A DNA stretch of 64,000 nucleotides from Schauerella fraxinea. GTDB taxonomy: Bacteria > Pseudomonadota > Gammaproteobacteria > Burkholderiales > Burkholderiaceae_B. The notes beneath the pieces were generated by a model that was given only the letters and a program-made list of their open reading frames with translations, was not told where the DNA came from and ran no database searches. The stretch spans positions 62,001 through 126,000 of the forward strand of contig JAVDKL010000001.1 in NCBI GenBank assembly GCA_030849965.1, read 5' to 3'. Made by a program: the position numbers and the translations under genes. Shown piece after piece: positions 18,828 through 27,642 of this stretch (within the stretch, counting starts at the first letter, position 1; each line of letters opens with the position of its first letter).

Positions 18828-19514
18828 TCAGGTGGGGTCGTGGGGAGGGGCAGTCGAATCGCCGGCGGCATATTCGATGTCTTCGCGATACAGCGCATAG
18901 GCGCGGTGGTACTCCATCACCCGCGTCACGTCGTCGATAAAGGATTCCGGGTACCCCGCGCGGCGCAGCAGGTGCAGCGCCAGTTCGGTGCCGCTGGCGA
19001 TGCCGCCGGCCGTCACGATGCGGCCGGCGTCCACGACCCGCGCGCGGCTGACGCGACAGGCGGGCGCCAACATGGCGAGCCGGTCGATGGGGGTGAGCCC
19101 CATGTGCGAGGCTTCAAGCTTGTCCGGCTCTTTACGGCTCGTCGCCGCGATGTTGTCGAGCAGACCCATGCGGGCGTAGATCCACGAGCCGGTGCACACG
19201 CTGGTCAGTAAACACGTCTCGGGAAGTGCATCGATGTACGTCTGCAGCCGGCCGTTGTGCATTTCCTGCCGCGTGCCGAAGCCGCCTGGAATCATGAAGG
19301 CGTCCATGTCGGGCAGATCGTTGAAGCCATAAGTGGGCAACACCGTCAGCCCGGCTTGCGTCTGGATCGGCCGCATGGCATCGGCCACCAGGAAGACCTC
19401 GAGTTCGGGGTCGAACCGTCGCGCCACCGAGAACACGCCATAGGGCGCGGCATAATCGATCACCTCGGCGTCTTTGAACACGTAGATGCCGAGTCGAAAT
19501 CCGGATGTCTTCAC
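18828..19514 (-). CDS. DJ-1/PfpI-family protein (isonitrile-hydratase-like)
   Basis: Protein of 228 residues with the class-I glutamine-amidotransferase-like DJ-1/PfpI fold. Key features are the strand FRLGIYVFKDAEVIDYAAPY with a conserved acidic residue (D20 region), the PGGFGTR oxyanion loop near residue 77, and a nucleophilic Cys at about residue 107 in TSVCTGSW. Length and layout match isonitrile hydratase (InhA) and the N-terminal half of GlxA-type regulators, but there is no DNA-binding domain. It is the first gene of the cyanate operon (13 bp before the binding-protein gene), so a role on a cyanate-related nitrile or isocyanide compound is possible but unproven. Confidence 0.85.
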   Translation of the reverse strand: MKTSGFRLGIYVFKDAEVIDYAAPYGVFSVARRFDPELEVFLVADAMRPIQTQAGLTVLPTYGFNDLPDMDAFMIPGGFGTRQEMHNGRLQTYIDALPETCLLTSVCTGSWIYARMGLLDNIAATSRKEPDKLEASHMGLTPIDRLAMLAPACRVSRARVVDAGRIVTAGGIASGTELALHLLRRAGYPESFIDDVTRVMEYHRAYALYREDIEYAAGDSTAPPHDPT

Positions 19515-19651
19515 GCGGGCAGCCTCAGGGCGTTAAGGAATGCGCCCATCATGGCCGGATCGCATCATCGCGCCTATCGCGAATCCGATGAATGCGCTGT
19601 AGGGCAACGACTACGCGGTGCACCGCGCGAGCCGTCGTGGTGCATCAGCGC

Positions 19652-20290
19652 TTAAAGCGCACGCAATTGGTGCGTATTCGCGTAGGCCACCAGATCGACG
19701 ATCGTGCGTGCGCCGAGCTTGTCGAGCACGCGGCTGCGATAGGTCGATACAGTATTGGCGGAGAGCGCGAGCTGCTCGGCAATTGCCGACACCGATTTAC
19801 CGGCCACCAACAACTGCAGCACCTGAAATTCTCGATTCGACAGGGACTCGTGCGGTGCCTGAGGGCCATCGCGACGCACGTTATGGGCCAGCAGCTCAGC
19901 GACGGCGGGCGTGACGTAGACGCTGCCGGCCGCAGCCTTGCATAGCGCGGCGATGAGCGTGTCGGGGTCGCAGCCCTTGTTGAGATAAGCATGGGCGCCA
20001 CTGCGCAAGGCGCGCACGGCAAATTGCGATTCAGGATAGACGGACAACATCACCACGCCCACCGCCGGAAACTCGGCGCGTACCGATTTCAGGACGTCCA
20101 TGCCATCGCGGTCGCCCAAGGCAATGTCGAGCACGATGGCGTCATAGCGCACGGTGCGCAGCGCGCGCGTGGCGGTGGGTCCATCCGATGCGTCGTCGAC
20201 GCGCGCGATGCGTGCATCCTCGGCCAGAATTTGCGCCAGACCGCGGCGGATGATCATGTGGTCGTCGACGACGAGTACTGTCAAAGGCAT
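19652..20290 (-). CDS. NarL/FixJ-family response regulator
   Basis: Two-component response regulator of 212 residues. The receiver domain has the acidic pair at VVDDH (D9/D10), phospho-acceptor D55 in AIVLDIALGD, the conserved Thr/Ser in VVMLSVYPE and Lys in YLNKGC. The C-terminal LuxR-type helix-turn-helix (LSNREFQVLQLLVAGKSVSAIA, then LALSANTVSTYRSRVLDKLG) covers about residues 145-205. The start overlaps the stop of the histidine kinase gene (ATGA). It lies 137 bp from the cyanate operon and on the same strand, so that operon is a candidate target. Confidence 0.95.
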   Translation of the reverse strand: MPLTVLVVDDHMIIRRGLAQILAEDARIARVDDASDGPTATRALRTVRYDAIVLDIALGDRDGMDVLKSVRAEFPAVGVVMLSVYPESQFAVRALRSGAHAYLNKGCDPDTLIAALCKAAAGSVYVTPAVAELLAHNVRRDGPQAPHESLSNREFQVLQLLVAGKSVSAIAEQLALSANTVSTYRSRVLDKLGARTIVDLVAYANTHQLRAL

Positions 20291-21435
20291 CAGACGCCGC
20301 TTTCTATCGGGAGTTGCAGACGGGCGCGGGCACCCGCGCCGGGCGTACTGTCCAGCGCCAGCACGCCGCCGATGGCGCGTGCGCGCTCGCGCATGCCCAG
20401 GATGCCGAAGGTGTGCGGTTGCTCGGGCAATTGCATGCCCACGCCGTCGTCTTCAACAGTAAGCACCAACATCGCATCGCGCAGCACCACTTCGATCGCG
20501 ACCGTGGTCGCGTTGGCATGGCGCTGTACGTTGGTCAACAGCTCCTGCACGATGCGATAGACGGCGATTTCGGCGCTGCGGCCGAGCCGGCAACGTTCGA
20601 TGTCCGGTGGGCACACATAGCGGCAATCCATATCGGTGCGGGTCTGCAGATCCTGCAGCAAGGTTTCGAGTGCCGCCCACAATCCGAGATGATCGAGCAC
20701 CGAAGGACGCAGATCATTCAGAATGCGGCGCGTGGCGCCCATGGCGTTCTGTGTGACGTCGAGCATGCGATCCACATGCGTGGCAAGCGCGGGATCGGGC
20801 GCGATCTGTTTGCGCAGCCAGTTCAGGTCGAGCTGCAGGGCGGTGAACGACGCACCCAGCTCGTCATGAATATTGCGCGCGATATGGGCCCGCTCTTCTT
20901 CGCGCAGGGTACTTAGATGGGCGGAAAGCCGGCGCAGCGATTCGTGCGCGGTGCGCAACTTGGCCGTGCGTTCATCCACCCGGCGCTCGAGCAACGTTTG
21001 CGTGAGTTGCAGTTCGCGTTCGATGCGCTTGCGTGCGGAAATGTCGGCAAACGTCACGACTGCGCCCACCACTTGGTCGCCATCGTGAATCGGGTAGGAC
21101 CCGTATTCGGCATCGAAGCAGCTGCCGTCGCGCCGCCACAGCACTTCGTCGTCTACCCGCACGCCCAGGCCTTCGCTGAACGCCTTGAAGATGCGACAGT
21201 CGTGCACGTGCATCAGTCGATTGTCCGCGTACGAGTGATGAATCAGGTAGTGCATGTTGCGGCCGACGATTTCATCGGCCGTGTAGCCCAACAATTCGGC
21301 ACCCACGCGATTGATGAAGATGCAGCGGCCGCGCAGGTCGATGCCGTAGATGCCTTCGCCCGCCGATTCGAGCAGCATTTCGAGCTGACGCCGCCAGGCA
21401 GCGTGATGTGAGAGATGTTTGAGGTCGGCGAACAT
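20290..21435 (-). CDS. Soluble PAS-domain sensor histidine kinase (NarX/DegS type)
   Basis: Sensor kinase of 381 residues without a membrane segment, hence cytosolic. Residues 15-140 form a PAS domain (EGIYGIDLRGRCIFINRVGA) plus PAC segment (GAVVTFADISARK). A coiled coil follows, then the HisKA_3 dimerisation box with phospho-His in EERAHIARNIHDELGASF, and a HATPase domain with QELLTNVQRHA (N box), EDDGVGM (G1) and FGILGMRERA (G2). It forms a coupled pair with the following response regulator. The PAS domain may bind haem, flavin or a small ligand; the signal cannot be read from sequence. ATG 21435 was preferred to 21516 because it starts just before the PAS region. Confidence 0.93.
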   Translation of the reverse strand: MFADLKHLSHHAAWRRQLEMLLESAGEGIYGIDLRGRCIFINRVGAELLGYTADEIVGRNMHYLIHHSYADNRLMHVHDCRIFKAFSEGLGVRVDDEVLWRRDGSCFDAEYGSYPIHDGDQVVGAVVTFADISARKRIERELQLTQTLLERRVDERTAKLRTAHESLRRLSAHLSTLREEERAHIARNIHDELGASFTALQLDLNWLRKQIAPDPALATHVDRMLDVTQNAMGATRRILNDLRPSVLDHLGLWAALETLLQDLQTRTDMDCRYVCPPDIERCRLGRSAEIAVYRIVQELLTNVQRHANATTVAIEVVLRDAMLVLTVEDDGVGMQLPEQPHTFGILGMRERARAIGGVLALDSTPGAGARARLQLPIESGV

Positions 21436-21545
21436 GGCAGGGGAGGCGTGGCGGGGGCGGCAGGCCACGCGATCGTGGGATGCGGCCACGATATCTTGCG
21501 CGCAGGCACCGCGCAATTAGGGGTGACACGGTGTGCGGGCCGCGG

Positions 21546-22721
21546 CTAAGGCACGACGGGCTCGGCGATCACGGCGCCCACGATGTCCTGCTCGAAGAGC
21601 GTATGCAGTTGCTGCAGATACCCGTCGCTGCCGGACGGCTGGTTGGGGTCGGACGTCATCACCACGGTGAGACCCAACGTGGGCACCACATACAGCAATT
21701 GGCCGCCGTAGCCCCACGCGTAGTACACCGGGTGGCCTGCCGCTTCGGTAATGAACCAGCCGTAGCCGTAGGCGTCTCCGGTAAATTGCGATTGCGTGCG
21801 CGGCGTCCACGACGCCTTGATCCATGCTTCGGACAGCACGCGTTCGCCTCGGGTGTTGACGCCGCCTGCACGCATCATGTCGCCAAAGGCGAATAGCGCG
21901 CGCGCCGACAGGGCCATGTTGTTGCCGCCCAGATAAACGCCTTGGGGATCGCGATCCCAGCCGGCAAACCGAATCCCCAGAGGCTCACCCAGCCAGCGCT
22001 GCGCCAATTGCAGCGTGCTGCGCCGGCTGGCGTCGGTAAGGATGGCTGAGAGCAGGTGGCTGCTGCCGGTGGAGTACAGCATGCGCCCGCCGGGTTCATC
22101 CACGAAGGGACGCGAGACGATATAGCCCACCCAATCGCGGCTCGCGATCCAACGCCCGTAGTTGGGGCCGGACGTGCGTTCCAGCCCCGCACGCATGGTG
22201 AGCAGATCCTCGACACTGATTTCCCCCAGGCGCGGATTGGCGTCGCCCGGGAGGCGCTTGGCCAGTAACGGCCGTATGGAGGCGCCGACGTTCGCGATCA
22301 GCCCCTCGTCGATCGCGCGTCCCACCAAGGCGCTGACGATCACTTTCGAGGCGCTTTTGATGTTGACGGGCGCATCGAGCTGCGCGCCGCGATAGCCGCG
22401 TTCCAGCACAATGCTGCCGTTGCGCGCGACGATGAGCGTGTTCAGGCGCGTCAGCGCGCCTGCACGATCGGCAATGACGTCAAGGCGCGCGGAAAGGGCA
22501 GCATTGCGGCTCGTTTCCGCGGCAGCGGTGGAGGTGGTCGATGCGCTCGACGTAAGCGTCTGGCTTGACGCCAACGTCGCGCTTGACGGGCTGGGTGAGT
22601 GTGCTGCCGCTGCGGCCGCGCCGGTTGCTGATTCGGAGACCATAACGGTGCTTGCGGCTGCAGTTACGCCGCTCGCCACCACGCACACCATGGCGGCCAA
22701 CATCTTGCGAGCATGGGTCAT
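21546..22721 (-). CDS. Periplasmic serine hydrolase, class C beta-lactamase fold
   Basis: Secreted serine hydrolase of 391 residues in the beta-lactamase/EstB/6-aminohexanoate-dimer hydrolase family. A signal peptide (about residues 1-25) is followed by a 45-residue low-complexity Ala/Ser/Thr linker. The nucleophile is in SASK (SxxK) near residue 125, the Tyr motif is YSTG near residue 216, and a late GYGGQLLYVVP segment replaces the KTG box. The family hydrolyses esters, amides or D-amino-acid peptides; true beta-lactamase activity is not implied. It starts 3 bp after the aldo-keto reductase stop, so the two form an operon. Confidence 0.87.
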   Translation of the reverse strand: MTHARKMLAAMVCVVASGVTAAASTVMVSESATGAAAAAAHSPSPSSATLASSQTLTSSASTTSTAAAETSRNAALSARLDVIADRAGALTRLNTLIVARNGSIVLERGYRGAQLDAPVNIKSASKVIVSALVGRAIDEGLIANVGASIRPLLAKRLPGDANPRLGEISVEDLLTMRAGLERTSGPNYGRWIASRDWVGYIVSRPFVDEPGGRMLYSTGSSHLLSAILTDASRRSTLQLAQRWLGEPLGIRFAGWDRDPQGVYLGGNNMALSARALFAFGDMMRAGGVNTRGERVLSEAWIKASWTPRTQSQFTGDAYGYGWFITEAAGHPVYYAWGYGGQLLYVVPTLGLTVVMTSDPNQPSGSDGYLQQLHTLFEQDIVGAVIAEPVVP

Positions 22722-22724
22722 GCG

Positions 22725-23570
22725 TCAGATCATCGGGAGATATTGGGGCTGCGGACCGCGCGGAAAGGCGAGGTCCAGGCGGGCGATTTCATCGGCATCG
22801 AGCACGATCGCGCCGGCCTCGCCGTTTGCTTGCACGTGTTCGCCGCGAGCGGCCTTGGGGATGGCGAATACTGCGTTGTCGCGGGTCAAGAACGCCAAGG
22901 CGATCTGCCGGGTGGTGGCGTCATGGGCTGCGGCAATGGCTTCGAGCACGTCGCCACCATCGCTGTACACGTCGGGAAAATCATCGTGGCCAAAGGGGCT
23001 GTACGCCACCACCGCCACACCGTGCCGCTTGCACCACGGGATCACCGCGTGTTCGATGGCGCGCTCCTGCAAATGGTAGAGCACTTGATTGCAGGCCAGC
23101 TCGCCGTCGCCGACGATAGTGAGTGCTTCGTCCAGATCGTCCACATCGAAATTGCTGACGCCATACGACAGGATCTTGCCGGCTGCACGCAAATCCTGCA
23201 GGGCTTCAAACGTTTCTTCCAGCGGATAGGCGCCGCGCCAATGCAGGAGATAGCTGTCCAGGCGATCGGTGCCGAGCTGCTTGAGCGACCGTTCGCACGC
23301 CGCACGCACGCCGTTGCGCGACGCATTGCTGGGCAGCACCTTCGAGACGAGAAACACCTCATCGCGACGCCCGCGGATGGCTTCGCCCACCACGTTTTCA
23401 GAGGCACCGTTGCCGTACATCTCGGCGGTGTCGATATGCGTCATGCCGGCATCCAGGCCGATGCGCAGCGCATCGACGGCCTGACCGCGATGGCCTTCGT
23501 CGATGTACCACGTGCCTTGGCCGATCACGGGGATGTCGCGGCCGGTGGGGCCGAAGCGATGTTGTCGCAT
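22725..23570 (-). CDS. Aldo/keto reductase
   Basis: NADPH-dependent aldo-keto reductase of 281 residues. Catalytic elements are visible: Asp and Tyr in HIDTAEMYGNGASE, Lys in FLVSKVLPSNAS and His in YLLHWRGAYPLEE. The nucleotide-binding end includes FLTRDNAVFAIPKAA. This layout matches short AKR5-like or YeaE/Tas-like enzymes that reduce methylglyoxal and other aldehydes. ATG 23570 gives the normal N-terminus (MRQHRFGPTGRDIPVIGQGT). It is the upstream member of a two-gene operon with a serine hydrolase; no shared substrate can be named. Confidence 0.92.
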   Translation of the reverse strand: MRQHRFGPTGRDIPVIGQGTWYIDEGHRGQAVDALRIGLDAGMTHIDTAEMYGNGASENVVGEAIRGRRDEVFLVSKVLPSNASRNGVRAACERSLKQLGTDRLDSYLLHWRGAYPLEETFEALQDLRAAGKILSYGVSNFDVDDLDEALTIVGDGELACNQVLYHLQERAIEHAVIPWCKRHGVAVVAYSPFGHDDFPDVYSDGGDVLEAIAAAHDATTRQIALAFLTRDNAVFAIPKAARGEHVQANGEAGAIVLDADEIARLDLAFPRGPQPQYLPMI

Positions 23571-23701
23571 GATGAAGCGCGTCCTGAAATCTGGGGATGC
23601 GTCGATCGTAGCAGGCGGCGTTCCAGGCTTCGGCAAGCGCGTCTCGTCCCGTTAAGGCGCCAGGGCGCTCTCGCCTCTGAAATCGTTTGCCCCAAATGCG
23701 C

Positions 23702-25231
23702 TCAGTGGGGAGCGATCGGCTGTGCGCTTGGCCGCAGGATGCGCCATGTGACGATGGCGGCCAGTACGACCAGCGCCGCGCCCACGAATGCGGTGAACTG
23801 ATAAGCGTCCACGAAGGCTGCGCGGGCGGCGGTCAGTACGGCGTCTGAGGTGGCGTTATGTGCCGAGTGGGCTGCCGACACGGCGCCACCGAGCGTTCCG
23901 AGTGCGGCCTCGCGTGCCGGCGCATCGAGATCGGCGGGTAGCGCGGGTCCCAGCCGGCTGCGATAGATCATCGTGCCGATGCTGCCGAATACCGCGATGC
24001 CCAACGCGCCGCTGAATTCCGAGCTGGTTTCCGAAATGGCGGATGCCGAGCCGGCACGTTCGGGCGGCGCGGCAGTGATGATCATTTCGTTGCCGATGGT
24101 GAAGACCGGCGCCATTCCCAGGCTCATGATGACGGTGCTGGCGACAAGACCCGACAGGCCTATCGTCGTGGCCGATACCGCCAGCAGCAAAAAGCCCACG
24201 CCCGCCGCAAGCAGTCCAGCCACGAGAATGGTGAGGGGCTTCACGTGCCGAGCGAGGCGCGGGGCACCCAGCGATCCCACCACGAAGCCCAACGCCCAGG
24301 GCACCGTGGCCACGCCCGCCATCAAAGGGGACAAGCCGAGTACCAATTGCAGATATTGGGTGATGAAGATGTAGACGCCAAAAATCGCCAGGCATGACAG
24401 CGCGTATGCGGCGATCGCCGCTGAGAATGCCGGCACGCGAAACAGATTGAGATCGAGCAGTGGATAGGCGAGGTGACGCTGGCGGCGGATGAAGGCCATG
24501 CCTGCCAGCATCCCGGCGGCCAAGAGCGCTACCGCGTGGAGAGCGATGCCGTGCTCGGCGATCTGCTTCAAGGCATACACCATCGCCAGCACCGCAAACA
24601 ACGATTGCGCCACGCTGAGCGGATCGATACGGCCGGCATTGGGATCGCGATACTCGGGCAGCAACGACGGTCCCACGATCAGCAGCAGCACCATGACGGG
24701 CACGGCGACCAGAAACACCGAGCCCCACCAGTAGAACTGCAGGAGCACGCCGCCGACGAGCGGCCCGATCGCGCTGCCGACCGAGAAGCTCGCAATCCAC
24801 ACACCGATGGCGAATTGGCGTTGACGTGGGTCGTGGAACATATTGCGGATCAGCGACATCGTGGACGGCGCCAGTGTGGCGCCCGCGATGCCGAGCAGCG
24901 CCCGCATGGCGATCAACATGCCGGCGCTCGTGGAGAAAGCAGCGATCGTGGAGGCCACCGCGAACGCGGCTGCGCCGATCAATAGCAGCTTGCGGCGTCC
25001 GATGCGATCGCCCACGGTGCCCATCGTGATGAGAAAGCCGGCAACCAGGAAGCCATAGACGTCGATGATCCAGAGTTGCTGCGCGCTGGTGGGGGTGAGC
25101 TGCGCACTGATTGCCGGCAAGGCCAGATTCAGCACCGTCAGATCCATGGCGTAGACCAGACATGGCAGGGCAATCACGGCTAGGCCGATCCATTCGCGGC
25201 GGCCGGCACGGGCGGGAGATGTCGAAGTCAT
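23702..25231 (-). CDS. MFS drug exporter, DHA2 (14-TM, SmvA/QacA-like)
   Basis: Drug:H+ antiporter-2 family transporter of 509 residues with 14 hydrophobic segments. DHA2 marks include MDLTVLNLALPAIS (motif with the membrane Asp), WIIDVYGFLVAGFLITMGTVGDRIGRRK (motif A region) and ALLGIAGATLAPSTMSL (antiporter motif C). It resembles SmvA/QacA-type exporters of cationic dyes and quaternary ammonium compounds. The ATG at 25231 overlaps the sigma-factor stop (ATGA), so expression is coupled to the ECF operon and it is a probable effector of that response. Confidence 0.92.
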   Translation of the reverse strand: MTSTSPARAGRREWIGLAVIALPCLVYAMDLTVLNLALPAISAQLTPTSAQQLWIIDVYGFLVAGFLITMGTVGDRIGRRKLLLIGAAAFAVASTIAAFSTSAGMLIAMRALLGIAGATLAPSTMSLIRNMFHDPRQRQFAIGVWIASFSVGSAIGPLVGGVLLQFYWWGSVFLVAVPVMVLLLIVGPSLLPEYRDPNAGRIDPLSVAQSLFAVLAMVYALKQIAEHGIALHAVALLAAGMLAGMAFIRRQRHLAYPLLDLNLFRVPAFSAAIAAYALSCLAIFGVYIFITQYLQLVLGLSPLMAGVATVPWALGFVVGSLGAPRLARHVKPLTILVAGLLAAGVGFLLLAVSATTIGLSGLVASTVIMSLGMAPVFTIGNEMIITAAPPERAGSASAISETSSEFSGALGIAVFGSIGTMIYRSRLGPALPADLDAPAREAALGTLGGAVSAAHSAHNATSDAVLTAARAAFVDAYQFTAFVGAALVVLAAIVTWRILRPSAQPIAPH

Positions 25232-26514
25232 GAGGGTGATGCGTCGAGGGGTTGCGCGCGAGCCAGCAGCAGGGCGCGGTCGTGGGTGTTGCGGGTGAGT
25301 GCGGCGGCGGTTTCGAACGCGGCGCGGGCCTGATCGCGACGGCCCAGTTTGTCGAGCAGGTCGCCGCGTACGCTGAAGAGCCATGGATATTGCGCGAGGG
25401 CGGGGTCGTCACCGAGTGCGTCCACGATCGCCAGGCCGGCCTCGGGCCCATCCACCATGCCCACCGCCACCGCACGATTCAATTCCACGATGGGCGAGGG
25501 CGCGATCGTCGCAAGTTGGGCGTACAGATCGGCGATGTGCGACCAGTCGGTGGCGGCCGCCGTCGCCGCTTGGGCGTGGCAGGCCGCCAACGCTGCCTGC
25601 AGGGCATAAGGCCGTTGTGAGCCGCCCAGCGCCCGCGCGCGCTCGAGAGCGACCAGGCCACGGCGGATCGATAATCGATCCCACCGGCTGCGATCCTGGT
25701 CCATCAACAGCACGGGTTGGCCCTGGGCATCGATGCGGGCCGCTGCGCGCGAGGCTTGCAGCGCCATCAACGCCGTCAGACCGTGCGCTTCGCTTTCGTC
25801 GGGGACCAGCGCACACAGCACGCCCGCAAGCCGCAGCGCCTCGTCGCACAGCGCCGGCCGCAGCCAGTGATCGCCCGCCGTGGCGGCGTAGCCTTCGTTG
25901 AAGATGAGATAAATCACTTCGAGCACCGACGCGAGACGTTCGGCACGCGCGTCGGCTTGCGGCACTTCGAACGGCACCTGGGCATGCGTGAGGGTGCGCT
26001 TGGCGCGGACGATGCGCTGCGCGACCGTGGACGCCGGCAGTAAGAAAGCGCGGCCGATTTCATCGGTCGTCAGCCCACCTAGCACCCGCAAGGTGAGCGC
26101 CACGCGGGCGTCGGTGGACAGCACCGGATGGCAAGCCGTGAAGATCAGCCGCAGCATGTCGTCGCCAACATCGTCGGCGCGCGCCGAATCCAAAGCGTCG
26201 GCCGGGTCGGGCGGCGCATTGGGCTGCAACGCGTCGAGATCCTGGCCGAGCGCGTCGAGTTTGCGCGCGTGCAACGCCTCCTGGCGCAAACGGTCGAGGG
26301 CGCGGTTTTTCGCGGTGGTCATCAGCCAGGCTCCCGGATTGTCCGGCACCCCATCGCGGGGCCAGCGTTCGAATGCCTTGACCAAGGCGTCCTGAGCGAG
26401 GTCTTCCGCCACGCCCACATCCCGCACGATGCGCGCCACATGGGCAATCACTTTGGCGCATTCGATGCGCCACACGGCTTCGATGGCGCGATGGGTGGCG
26501 ATCGTCTGGTTCAC
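25228..26514 (-). CDS. ECF-type sigma factor, ECF42 group, with long C-terminal domain
   Basis: Sigma-70 family protein of 428 residues. Region 2 (AHVARIVRDVGVAEDLAQDALVKAF and WPRDGVPDNPGAWLMTTAKNRALDRLR) and region 4 (LTLRVLGGLTTDEIGRAFLLP, AQRIVRAKRTL) occupy residues 1-190. The remaining 230 residues form the helical repeat-like extension typical of the ECF42 group (NEGYAAT, LCDEALRLAGVLCALVPDE, YALQAALAACHA, VELNRAVAV). The group lacks a classical anti-sigma factor and is usually linked to DGPF/YCII proteins, as here. The start is a GTG at 26514 overlapping the stop of the preceding VOC gene (GTGA); no ATG fits. Confidence 0.93.
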   Translation of the reverse strand: MNQTIATHRAIEAVWRIECAKVIAHVARIVRDVGVAEDLAQDALVKAFERWPRDGVPDNPGAWLMTTAKNRALDRLRQEALHARKLDALGQDLDALQPNAPPDPADALDSARADDVGDDMLRLIFTACHPVLSTDARVALTLRVLGGLTTDEIGRAFLLPASTVAQRIVRAKRTLTHAQVPFEVPQADARAERLASVLEVIYLIFNEGYAATAGDHWLRPALCDEALRLAGVLCALVPDESEAHGLTALMALQASRAAARIDAQGQPVLLMDQDRSRWDRLSIRRGLVALERARALGGSQRPYALQAALAACHAQAATAAATDWSHIADLYAQLATIAPSPIVELNRAVAVGMVDGPEAGLAIVDALGDDPALAQYPWLFSVRGDLLDKLGRRDQARAAFETAAALTRNTHDRALLLARAQPLDASPS

Positions 26515-26930
26515 GGGGAGGCGGGTGTGGCGGGAACGGCGCTCATATCCATGAACATCAATTCCCAAATATGGCCATCGGGATCCTGAAAACCGTGCCC
26601 GTACATGAAGCCATGGTCCTGCGGCGCGCGGGGGCTTGTGCCCCCAGCGGCCACGGCGCGGGCAACAAGATCGTCGACCTCGGCGCGGCTCTCGCACGAC
26701 AGGCACACCAGCACCTCGCTGGTTTTGGTGGCGTCTGCAATCGGCTTATCGGTAAATCCGGCGAAGAAAGCCTCAACCAGCAACATCGCGTAGATATGCT
26801 CGCCGATCACCATGCACGCGGCCTGCGCATTGGTGAATTGCGGGTTGAAGGTAAAACCGAGCGCGCGGAAGAACGCTTGTGAACGCGGCAGATCGGCGAC
26901 CGGCAGATTGACGAAAATTTGCTTGTGCAT
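26511..26930 (-). CDS. VOC-family (glyoxalase/bleomycin-resistance fold) protein
   Basis: Protein of 139 residues with the vicinal oxygen chelate fold: two babbab modules, the first beginning MHKQIFVNLPVADLPRSQAFFRALGF and the second ending in the metal-ligand-type QDPDGHIWELMFMD. These proteins are usually metal-dependent lyases, dioxygenases or antibiotic-binding proteins; this subfamily (YaeR/PhnB-like) is often uncharacterised. Its stop codon overlaps the GTG start of the ECF42 sigma gene, so it is co-translated with it. It lies 96 bp after the DGPF gene, in the same direction. Confidence 0.9.
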   Translation of the reverse strand: MHKQIFVNLPVADLPRSQAFFRALGFTFNPQFTNAQAACMVIGEHIYAMLLVEAFFAGFTDKPIADATKTSEVLVCLSCESRAEVDDLVARAVAAGGTSPRAPQDHGFMYGHGFQDPDGHIWELMFMDMSAVPATPASP

Positions 26931-27026
26931 GATGGTCCTGTACGGTGATGAACGAGAAGGCTGGCGTGAACCTTTCCCTGACGACGTTTGGGTACACCGC
27001 CGATCGACATCGCGCGCTAAAAAACT

Positions 27027-27380
27027 TTACATGTAGCAGGGCGCCAGCTTGCGTACTTCAACCGTGCACCACTGCGCCGCCGGGCAGGCTTCGGCAATGG
27101 CCACCGCTTCCTCGCGGGTGCCGCAGTTGAGCAGAAAGAACCCGCCGATCATTTCCTTGGCCTCGGCAAACGGGCCGTCGATCAGCCGCGTGCGCCCGTC
27201 GCGCTTCTGCACCCGAACGGCCTCGTCCTGCGACGCCAGCGATTCGCTGGCGGCCAGCAATCCGCGCGTTTTCAGATCCGCGCCAAACGCGACCATGCTG
27301 GCATAGGCGGCTTCGCCTTCCGCCGGCGTGCGTTCGCCGCGTTGTTCGGTGGGTTCGACGATGAGCAGCATGTAGGCCAT
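27027..27380 (-). CDS. YCII-related DGPF-domain protein
   Basis: Protein of 117 residues of the YCII/DGPF family (PhnB-like ferredoxin fold). The diagnostic motif appears in TRLIDGPFAEAKEMIGGFFL near residues 63-82, with the N-terminal strand MAYMLLIVEP and the late EEAVAIAEACPAA helix. DGPF proteins are the conserved genomic partners of ECF42 sigma factors and are proposed targets of, or participants in, that signalling. The biochemical activity is unknown. The 96 bp between it and the VOC gene shows no strong terminator. Confidence 0.92.
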   Translation of the reverse strand: MAYMLLIVEPTEQRGERTPAEGEAAYASMVAFGADLKTRGLLAASESLASQDEAVRVQKRDGRTRLIDGPFAEAKEMIGGFFLLNCGTREEAVAIAEACPAAQWCTVEVRKLAPCYM

Positions 27381-27642
27381 GAATCACTCGCGAGAAGGGT
27401 GGGCGTCGCGCGAGTCAGCCTTATGGCCGGGTGCGCAGGCGACGTGGACTCGATATTATCGGCCCCGCTCATGAAGATTCAACCGCGGCCGAGGGACGAA
27501 ATGATGTTGCGCTGCAGCAGCGCATTAGGGATACCCCGAGTATGGACACGATGCGGGCGTGTAAGGCAATCTCATCCTATACACTTCGGCCGGCGCGCCT
27601 AAAAATTATTCAAATCAAACCAGACAACTTCGTGGCCTCGCC

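Noticed and set aside
19652-21435. NarXL nitrate regulators
   Set aside because: The kinase has no membrane sensor domain or P-box, so a nitrate sensor is not supported.
21546-22721. Beta-lactamase resistance gene
   Set aside because: The SxxK motif supports the class C fold, but no KTG box is evident and the family contains many esterases, so antibiotic resistance is not claimed.
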